A stretch of 64,000 nucleotides of DNA from Omphiscola glabra (taxonomy: Eukaryota; Mollusca; Gastropoda; Lymnaeidae), in assembly GCA_964017045.1 (NCBI GenBank), contig OZ024808.1:2195666-2259665 (forward strand), given 5' to 3'. A program made the translations under genes and the position numbers. Within the stretch, counting starts at the first letter, position 1; every line of letters starts with the position of its first letter. Of this stretch, positions 56,295-64,000 are shown piece by piece. The notes under the pieces were generated by a model that made no database searches, had not been told where the DNA came from, and saw only the letters and a list, made by a program, of their open reading frames with translations.

Positions 56295-57944
56295 CAGTGC
56301 TGTCCAACCTGAAGCCTGCAAACTGATTTTAAATGGCACGCAATAGCTTAATTTTTTTAATGATATGTAAAAAAATTTAAACATGTCATAGTGAAAATAT
56401 TTTCAAAAGACATTCGAGAAATTGTAAAACAGAAAAGGGGGAGGTAAGAAAATCTAAGGAGTGGGGCCTGAAAGGTAGCAGTAATTTATGTTAAGTACAT
56501 CAGCCGAGCAACCATTCAGTAACATGGGGAGACATGAAATTTGATACTGTCTTCACATCAGCAGAGCAACCATTCAGTAACATGGGGAGACATGAAATTT
56601 GATACTGTCTTGACATCAGCAGAGCAACCATTCAGTAACTTGGGGAGATATGAAATTTGATACTGACTTCACATCAGCAGAGCAATCTTTAAGTAACATG
56701 AGGAGACATGAAATTTGATACTGTCTTCACATCAGCAGAGCAACCATTCAGTAACATGGGGAGACATGAAATTTGGTGCTGTCTTCACATCAGCAGAGCA
56801 ACCATTCAGTAACATGGGGAGACATGAAATTTGATGCTGTCTTCACATCAGCAGAGCAACCATTCAGTAACTTGGGGAGACATGAAATTTGATGCTGTCT
56901 TCTTTTTCTATTGCTTGTACAGGGGAGGGGGGGGTCTCAGAATTTAATTACTAACAGCAGCATTGAGAAAGATGAATAGGGAAACCAAAAGTTACTTGAT
57001 GTGTAGCTATTTGATCAGCCTAAGAATGTCCACGCCCTCACCAACTGTGCTTTTTATGATAATAATAATATGACATGAGAAGTCTTGCCTTCAGAGTAAT
57101 TGAGATGGGAGTTGGGATGAACTAGTTTACTAAAGGTGTCACAAATGACAATGGTGGGGAGTGGACTATTTAGAATGCTATGATATTTAAACAGGTAATC
57201 TAGGCAGGTATGGGAGTGTGTGTGTCCATCCTGTATTGTTGCATTTGTTGTTACGTTTGGGACAAGTACCTGGTATTCTGAGATCAGAGTATGAGAAATG
57301 AGACGTTCAATGAGTAGAAAGTAGGATACAAGCTGTGTTTGTAGTTAGTGCAATTCATACAGGTAAGAATTGTGAGACAGTAGGGACCATTCTAAGAATG
57401 AGTAGTCAATTGAATAATGGATGATGTAGGTTTCATCTGATGAAAGTGGCCAAATGAATTATGGATGATGTAGGTTTTATCTGATGAAAGTAGTCAAATG
57501 AATTTTGGATGATGGATGTTTCATCTGATGAATTTCCCCAACTATGGATCTGTTGTAAGAAAAAATTGACCATGTTTTGGAAGCACCCACGTAAGTGAAA
57601 CTAGATTCTATGTAAAGACTAACAGTAAGTCCAGAGAATTTATCACTTCTAATGTGGCCAGGTGCTACTGAAACCTGCCTCAAATTCAGAAACAATTACG
57701 TACACATCAATATCAAAGCCAAATGTATCATAAAATTATTGCCACTGTTTTTATTTATATTCTTGATAATCCGATAATGTTTTTGATTATATGATTATTT
57801 ATGCATAACGTAAGACGTATTAATAATGTGAATAATGTTCTTAATAGTAAAAAAATATATTGCTTTTGAGATGTCATGTGCGGCCAGCGACTTTGCAGAC
57901 AATTATTTTTTGGCCCACTGAGTCAAAAAGGTTGGACAGCACTG
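56295..57944. mobile_element. 1.65 kb hAT-like element with perfect 8 bp target duplication
   Basis: The ends CAGTGCTGTCCAACCT and AGGTTGGACAGCACTG are perfect 16 bp inverted repeats. Both flanks are ccctaggg (56287-56294 and 57945-57952), itself a palindrome. No transposase frame is present. Much of the interior is two minisatellites. The insertion sits within an older hAT-like element, because the sequence after it (tgttgcgacctacaggatga, then gaaccactg) is a hAT right end. Confidence 0.9.
56505..56905. repeat. 58 bp minisatellite, about 7 copies, inside the hAT element
   Basis: Unit cagcagagcaaccattcagt then aacatggggagacatgaaat then ttgatactgtcttcacat. An imperfect repeat based on atgaattatggatgatgtag lies at 57410-57535 in the same element. 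Confidence 0.93.
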
Positions 57945-57981
57945 CCCTAGGGTGTTGCGACCTACAGGATGAGAACCACTG

Positions 57982-58913
57982 AATTAGTGTAATAATCATA
58001 CTTAAATATATATAGCACTGTCAAATGTAATGAATGCAATTATTTGGTTTCAATGAGCTCTTAATCTTGATTCCAAGATGTACTCAGTCCCTCAGAATCC
58101 AATGAGTCCCTCCAATGATCATGTACTTGATCTTTCTGAGTTAGACATTCTGCAGGTTAAAAAAAATAATACATTTTTTATCACAGTATGCAATTACAGT
58201 AACATGTTCTTAGCCTAGTTTTAACTTAATTTACTATTATGGAATTCTATAAGCAGCGCAGCAAAAGTTATACACTAAACAATTTTGGATTGAAGCCTAC
58301 CATGAACATTTTTTTGGATAGAGCATTAATGTTGAACTTTTCATATTTTAATTTTACACTCAAAATGTGTTTTTATTTATTAAGTGTAAATAATTGATTT
58401 TAAGTAAAGATTTCTATTCATTTTAACCCTAAAAAAATTGGAACTAACCGCAGCTGGTCAGGTTTTTTTTATCCCTTGATAACAATGGTTAGTGCAGCTT
58501 GATCAATTATTGGATCAAACAGTGGCAAGTGCTGGGTCCAGGTGGGTAGCTTAACGTTCATTCTATAGTTGAATCTAGAAAACAATTTTAAAGCAATTAA
58601 AATTTCAGGGTATTAATAAAGGTTTAAAAAAAAGCATAAAATAATAATAACTTTTAAAAAATATATTAGATATTAAGCAATCTTTACATATATTGATTGC
58701 AATAAATAATTTATTAACCATTTCATATATTTTATAAACACACATTTTAAAGTACGGTATTTATTAAATTTTATATATATTGAAACTAAAATTGAATATT
58801 TAACAAAAAATAATATATTGATATTATAAGCAATAAATAAATACCAAATTTTATTAAATGTATTATATTGACAAGATATGAGGCATAGAAACAACCATTT
58901 TTAAGATAGCTAC
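57982..58913. other. non-coding or 3' region of the coiled-coil gene
   Basis: On the minus strand, an acceptor-like ttaacctgcag (about 58149-58159) is followed in phase by AAT GTC TAA, which would end the coiled-coil protein two codons later. A minus-strand frame at 58470-58572 (YRMNVKLPTWTQHLPLF...) follows ttttctag but has no homology I recognise. The rest is AT-rich. Confidence 0.35.
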
Positions 58914-59698
58914 CTTGTGAGCCAACAGGGCCTGGACCACATGATCGGCTATCTCATCAAGACATTTCTCGTACCGCTGTCATTGCTGTTCATTCTCTAA
59001 CACAAGGGATCCGCTCTCCACCTTCACCATCTTTAATCTCTCCAGTGAGAGTTTAGTCTTGTCTCTAGCCTGCAAGATAAACCAGCGATGATGAGGGCTG
59101 TAGACGGACTTATCATTAAATATTTAGTGAAATCTTAATACTATTGATAAAATCATTAACAGTTTTTGTGAGAGATATTAACAGTCTGACCGATAAAAAA
59201 AATTGTTGAAATAAAACTGGTTATTTTAAGCTCTATGCTGAGGATGGGCTCTGGAGGTTTGTGTAAATATCTTGTTTTTTATATGGTAAAGAATATATTT
59301 TATGAAAACATTTCTTGACCAACATTTTACTTATGTGTTACTGGTGACTGGTATTATTATATATAAAACTTATATTTGATTATGATTTAACATATAATCC
59401 ATATTAATTTAAAATACACTAAGAATATGTAATGTGAAAGTTTTATATGTTGTCAGGCGATTGGGAATTTTTTATTCTTAGGAAACCTTAACAAAAATAA
59501 TTGATCAATATATTTTGTAATAAATATTTCTTGCTTGCTAATCCATTCCATCTCAGATTGCCATCTCACATGTGTATCAATCTTCTGAAAGGAATTTTAG
59601 GTGCAAGCCATAACTTTATTTGACCATCAATTACAATTACTACTCATTATTATGAGATGGTGGAACTAAACATTCAGTGGATTTAAGTTTAGTCTTTG

Positions 59699-60058
59699 AT
59701 TCCGACCCAGTTAAATAGAAATATTGGATTGATTCCGACCCAGTTAAATAGAAATATTGGATTGATTCCGACCCAGTTAAATAGAAATATTGGATTGATT
59801 CCGACCCAGTTAAATAGAAATATTGGATTGATTCCGACCCAGTTAAATAGAAATATTGGATTGATTCCGACCCAGTTAAATAGAAATATTGGATTGATTC
59901 CGACCCAGTTAAATAGAAATATTGGATTGATTCCGACCCAGTTAAATAGAAATATTGGATTGATTCCGACCCAGTTAAATAGAAATATTGGATTGATTCC
60001 GACCCAGTTAAATAGAAATATTGGATTGATTCCGACCCAGTTAAATAGAAATATTGGG
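59699..60058. repeat. 33 bp minisatellite, 11 perfect copies
   Basis: Unit attccgacccagttaaatag plus aaatattggattg. A multiple of 3, so one plus and two minus frames stay open; not a gene. Copies are essentially identical, hence recent. Confidence 0.97.
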
Positions 60059-60392
60059 TGGACAAGAGGAGCAAAGTAGAAGAAACAACAAGCCATCAAT
60101 TTGAGTGATAGTTACCAAAAGGCAGAATTAGATATTTTCTTTTGATGACGGGGTGACATGAAATAACAAGCTCAAAGTGACAGCTGGAATATTATACATT
60201 ACAATAACGAAATAGTTTGCTTGACCTTTAAACTTCCTCCGGCGACAAACAACTCAGTTAAAATGTATTACGAGTTGAAAAATAAAACATGACAAATACA
60301 ACTTCCTAAAGTTAGGACCCAGGAGAAGCCAACATATATTAACTTTAAATGCACCATTGTAATTTTTTCCCATAGAACTGTACCTACAGTTT

Positions 60393-60660
60393 TTATATTA
60401 GTCTAATAGTCCATACAGTTATTAAATTAGTCTAATTGTACGTACAGTTATTATATTAGTCTAATAGTTCATACAGTTATTATATTAGTCTAATAGTTCA
60501 TACAGTTATTATATTAGTCTAATAGTTCATACAGTTATTATATTAGTCTAATAGTCCATACAGTTATTAAATTAATCTAATAGTCCATACAGTTTTTAAA
60601 TTAGTAAAATTGTACGTACAGTTTTTAAATTAGTAAAATTGTACATAGTTTTTATTAGTC
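60393..60660. repeat. 30 bp minisatellite, about 9 copies
   Basis: Unit cagttattatattagtctaa plus tagttcata, with tagtaaaattgtac variants at the right end. Confidence 0.92.
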
Positions 60661-61023
60661 TTTTTGTAATTTTTTTTTTATTGATCCACTGGTATGTACA
60701 GTTTATTTAATTAGTCCAATTTCAATAAATGATTCTACACATTTTTTTAAATTAGTAATAATAGTAGGTAGGCCCTAGACATGGACCTTCATAAATAATA
60801 AATATAATATTTTTCTTCTTCCAATTATTCATTAAAGAATTTGAAATAAATTAATGAGTTAAGTATTATTTGCTGTCATCTGGATGATTAAGTGTTTAAA
60901 GAAAGAGAAATACCTATCAGTATCTACTATTATTATTTAACCACTAAGGTGGGCATAAATACAAAAGGTCTGGAAGTTAATTTTAGTTCTAGTACAATTT
61001 GTTAAATATTTGTTGTTAAAGAG

Positions 61024-61221
61024 CAGCGGTTCTCAACCTGTAGTTCGCAACCCCTTTGGAGGTCTAATGACCATTTCACATGGGTCGCCTAAAACCATCG
61101 GAAAACACATATACTCTACAGTTATGAAGTGGCAACGAAAATAATTTTGTGGTTGGGGGGTCACCATAACGTAAGGAACTATATTAAAGGGTCGCGGCAT
61201 TAGTAAGGTTGAGAAGCACTG
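61024..61221. mobile_element. SPIN-like hAT MITE, 198 bp
   Basis: The left end CAGCGGTTCTCAACCTGT and right end AAGGTTGAGAAGCACTG are inverted. The body has the diagnostic SPACE INVADERS phrases: gggtcgcctaaaaccatcgg then aaaacacatat, cagttatgaagtggcaacga then aaataattttgtggttgggg, and ttaaagggtcgcggcattag. The flanks ttaaagag and ttgtagag are a diverged 8 bp target duplication. SPIN elements are known for horizontal transfer among tetrapods, an insect and a pond snail. Its sense relative to SPIN and its name are from memory of the family, not a search. Confidence 0.85.
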
Positions 61222-62340
61222 TTGTAGAGGATGGTATTTGAATGATGAAAGCCCTAAAAAATAGTAGATAATTATAGGAATCAGTTTGTCTGATCTAAAT
61301 AGGTTGGATTCCTGGGACCTCTGCTGTGTTGGAGTAAACCAAGGGAGGGGAGAATTTTAGCTATTACCCCAAAATATGTTTCTCAATGGCAAAATTACCA
61401 TGTTTTCAATGGAAGAAAATCATAGACTACCAGTATTTATATTTAGAAGGTTAGGCCTAATAATAAAAAAATTAATTAAAAAATAACAAATAAAAGCAAT
61501 ACAATAAATTAATAATTATGGGGTGAAAAGATTTCTTTGAAGACATAATCCTTTCAGGTTTATGAGAAATGATTTTTCATTTTTGAAACTATATCACTAT
61601 CACTATACAAGTACAAGTGTAACTTTGATGTATCAGAGCAATTTAGATACTCAAAAATGATACTCATATTTCTGGGTTCAATTGAATTCTCCTATGAGTT
61701 TTTATGTTAATTTTATTGTAAAATTCTTGTTAACAAAGCTTATTTTTACTGCCTTCTCATGTTAAATGTTGAAAGCCCAGAGTGGACAACATTATTTTCA
61801 ACCGACACATGTGGTGAATGGACTTTATTAGTGTGGCGAATGGACCTGTTTAGTGTGGCAAATGCACCTGTTTAGTGTGGTGAATTTGGTTTGGAGCAAT
61901 ATAATTTTGTTTCAGTTAAATATTAAGTATACCATTAAAAGTTCTTCTTTATCAAAGTTTATCAAAATTTTATTGTATTTAGTAATATAACAAGCATCCT
62001 GTCTGACAAATGATATGTGATATGGAATATGTGTACAACAAATGATATGGCATATGTGTACAACAAATGATATGGAATATGTGTACAACAAATGATATGG
62101 AATATGTGTACATATTTATAAAATTTTAATGTTCTTTAAAAATTTTAAAGTCTTGTAATACTTGTATGATGACTGCTTCTTTGCAAAGAAATTTCATCCC
62201 TACATTCAGCTGGAAAAAAAAAGTTGAAGAAATTGCCAACACTAGTCTTCAGCTACTGGACTGGCTTATGAAAGTTAAAGCAGATGGAATTTAAAAATTT
62301 GGAAAACCATTCTGAATGACAGGTATTCTTTTCAATATTG
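61222..62340. other. intronic or intergenic, no gene seen
   Basis: AT-rich. It holds short repeats at 61805-61885 (gtgtggcgaatggacctgtttа-like, 3 copies) and 62010-62110 (unit caacaaatgatatggaatat plus gtgta, 4 copies). Confidence 0.45.
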
Positions 62341-62346
62341 GAACGC

Positions 62347-62895
62347 CTTGGCTCTGTGAATGAGAATAAGGGCCCCAACAATGATGGCATCATTGTGATG
62401 TGGGATGTGAATAAGGGCCCCAACAATGATGGCATCATTGTGATGTGGGATGTGAATAAGGGCCCCAACAATGATGGCATCATTGTGATGTGGGATGTGA
62501 ATAAGGGCCCCAACAATGATGGCATCATTGTGATGTGGGATGTGAATAAGGGCCCCAACAATGATGGCATCATTGTGATGTGGAATGAGAATAAGGGCCC
62601 CAACAATGATGGCATCATTGTGATGTGGGATGTGAATAAGGGCCCCAACAATGATGGCATCATTGTGATGTGGGATGTGAATAAGGGCCCCAACAATGAT
62701 GGCATCATTGTGATGTGGGATGTGAATAAGGGCCCCAACAATGATGGCATCATTGTGATGTGGGATGAGAATAAGGGCCCCAACAATGATGGCATCATTG
62801 TGATGTGGAATGAGAATAAGGGCCCCAACAATGATGGCATCATTGTGATGTGGAATGAGAATAAGGGCCCCAACAATGATGGCATCATTGTGATG
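62347..62895. repeat. 45 bp minisatellite, about 12 copies, each with a palindrome
   Basis: Unit aagggccccaacaatgatgg then catcattgtgatgtgggatg then tgaat. Each copy contains caatgatg-g-catcattg, a 17 bp hairpin-forming palindrome, plus gggcccc. Because 45 is a multiple of 3 and the unit lacks stops, both strands stay open for about 190-240 codons; there is no other sign of a gene. Confidence 0.96.
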
Positions 62896-63490
62896 TGGAA
62901 AAATATTTAAACAATCATTCACAACACTTTGACTATTGTGACTACAGGGGGGCACAGAACCAAAAAATGAAACGGTGTCTCCTAAAGTATCAACAGCTCT
63001 GCAGTAGGATTCATCAAGACAAATACAGATACTGTAGATACCAGCAGTAGGATTCATCAAGACAAATAAAGATAATGTAGATATTAAATTGTTGATGTGA
63101 AATTACAGGCGGAAAATGAGATTAGGGGTGCTTTGAGTACAAGAATTAAACCAACAATTGCCAACATTTTTACAAGGAATATCAAATTTCATATAGAAGT
63201 TTGAATAAAATTTGATTAAACTTAAGAGCTTAGTTCTTCATTTAATTAATAGAAGTATTTCATGATTTATATCATTTAGTGTGGCAAATTTTACTTTAAA
63301 CTCACCTTCGCTACTGCTGTAGCTTCTTTGGAAAACATGGTTGCCCATATTTGTGTTCTTGTAAGGGTTCTGGGGGGAGTTCCTCTTCAGTTTGCTCTCA
63401 TTTGTTCTTTTCTTTCTGATCATCCCGACCCAGGCTGAAAATCAAGCGCGTAATCATGTTCATTCCACCAGGTTTGGTGTCCCTAAGGGT

Positions 63491-63539
63491 TAAGAACAGA
63501 CACTACATCCTGATCTTAGCCAACGGGCCGAGAAGCGAC
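63491..63539 (-). ncRNA. U2 snRNA-like 5' segment, monomer 1
   Basis: The minus strand reads TCGCTTCTCGGCC, GGCTAAGATCA and TGTAGTGTCTGTTCTT, matching U2 nucleotides 2-48: stem-loop I and the branch-point-recognition region. GUAGUA is altered to GTAGTG. Similarity ends where stem IIa and the Sm site should begin, so this is a U2-derived fragment, not a working U2 gene. Confidence 0.75.
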
Positions 63540-63656
63540 CAAACTTGGGGAGTTGGGGGTCTCTCATTTGTTCTTTTCTTACTGATTGTCCCGACCCAGG
63601 CTGAATAATCAAGCGGGTAATCATGTTCATTCCACCAGGTTTGGTAACCCGGAGGG

Positions 63657-63706
63657 TTAAGAACAGACACTACATCCTGACCTTAGCCAACGGGCCGAGA
63701 AGCAAT
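63657..63706 (-). ncRNA. U2 snRNA-like 5' segment, monomer 2
   Basis: Same segment as monomer 1 with small changes (ATTGCTTCTCGG start, GGCTAAGGTCA). It is followed by the type 2 flank AACCCTCCGGGTTACC, which forms a short hairpin. Confidence 0.72.
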
Positions 63707-63814
63707 CAGCCTTGTGGATTTTTCAATTTGTTTTTTCTTACCGATCATCCCGACCCAGGCTGAAAATCAAGCGCATAATCATGTTCATTCCACCAGGTTT
63801 GATGTCCCTAAGGG

Positions 63815-63864
63815 TTAAGAACAGACACTACATCCTGATCTTAGCCAACAGGCCGAGAAGCAAC
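63815..63864 (-). ncRNA. U2 snRNA-like 5' segment, monomer 3
   Basis: Like monomer 1, with GTTGCTTCTCGGCC and type 1 flank. A fourth copy begins at 63982 and is cut by the window end. Confidence 0.72.
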
Positions 63865-64000
63865 CAGACTTGGGGAGTTGGGGGACTCTCATTTGTTCTT
63901 TTCTTACTGATTGTCCCGACCCAGGCTGAATAATCAAGCGGGTAATCATGTTCATTCCACCAGGTTTGGAAACCCGGAGGGTTAAGAACAGACACTACAT

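Larger units (their letters stand above)
58914..63369 (-). pseudogene. two exons of a coiled-coil protein with an in-frame stop
   Basis: The minus-strand exon 63369-63306 (TLTRTQIWATMFSKEATAVAK) ends at a GTGAGT donor. The exon at 59069-58914 follows in phase 0 after TTGCAG and encodes ARDKTKLSLERLKMVKVESG, then SLVLENEQQ, stop, QRYEKCLDEIADHVVQALLAHK, ending at a GTAGC donor. The heptad-like, charged composition and clean splice sites show a real coding origin. The stop is TGA where an arginine CGA is plausible, a C-to-T change at a CpG. I do not recognise the family with certainty. The stop could mark a pseudogene, a sequence error or a polymorphism. The 4.2 kb intron holds a SPIN-like element and several minisatellites. 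Confidence 0.5.
63395..64000 (-). repeat. higher-order array of about 162 bp monomers containing U2 snRNA 5' sequence
   Basis: Monomers alternate in two types (period 166/158 bp, dimer about 325 bp). Type 1 has caagcgcgtaatcatg and ggtgtccctaaggg. Type 2 has caagcgggtaatcatg and ggtaacccggaggg. Each ends, on the minus strand, in a U2-like segment. The array runs off the right edge of the window. Confidence 0.9.

Noticed and set aside
59640..60099. IPTQLNRNIGL / IQYFYLTGSES repeat proteins
   Set aside because: Perfect 33 bp array, open in several frames on both strands; no flanking coding sequence.
62253..63060. Repeat proteins of about 190-240 codons on both strands
   Set aside because: The unit is a stop-free 45 bp minisatellite; no splice sites, start context or codon bias supports a gene.

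Overview
This is a eukaryotic, animal, AT-rich window with sparse CpG, interrupted genes and unusually many minisatellites. The best guess is a gastropod mollusc. Supporting points are the animal gene families (mARC, MORN5, KRAB-less C2H2 zinc fingers), small exons in repeat-filled introns, Helitron, hAT and LINE debris, and a SPIN-like hAT element, a family reported from a freshwater snail. The species cannot be fixed from sequence alone.

Layout. 2.76-13.31 kb (+): a complete seven-exon gene for a MOSC/mARC protein (320 aa when spliced). Every phase fits, but the molybdenum-ligand cysteine and several cofactor residues are replaced. 15.9-23.5 kb (-): a complete five-exon MORN5 orthologue (178 aa). 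26.6-43.9 kb: two tandem copies of a zinc-finger locus. Copy A encodes 536 aa and 12 fingers. Copy B encodes 652 aa and 14 finger units, followed by a decayed finger tail split by a LINE. Each copy carries its own later insertion; copy A contains a 3.2 kb terminal-inverted-repeat transposon. 46.3-47.15 kb (+): a broken Helitron/PIF1-type helicase with an expanded in-coding repeat. 48.07-49.81 kb: a TIR transposon inserted into a copy of itself. 56.3-57.9 kb: a 1.65 kb hAT-like element with a perfect 8 bp target duplication. 58.9-63.4 kb (-): two exons of a coiled-coil protein with an in-frame stop. 61.0 kb: a SPIN-like element. 63.4 kb to the end: a higher-order array whose monomers contain the 5' region of U2 snRNA on the minus strand.

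More than 35 tandem arrays (units 10-58 bp) occupy introns and intergenic DNA. In both host genes an array was seeded on an exon-intron junction, so the gene carries extra copies of its own 5' splice site. The very long open frames inside several arrays are artefacts of stop-free units. The genes do not form an operon or pathway; they are independent neighbours. The items most worth follow-up are the mARC-like candidate pseudoenzyme, the splice-site-bearing minisatellites, the zinc-finger tandem duplication, the SPIN-like element and the U2-containing array.
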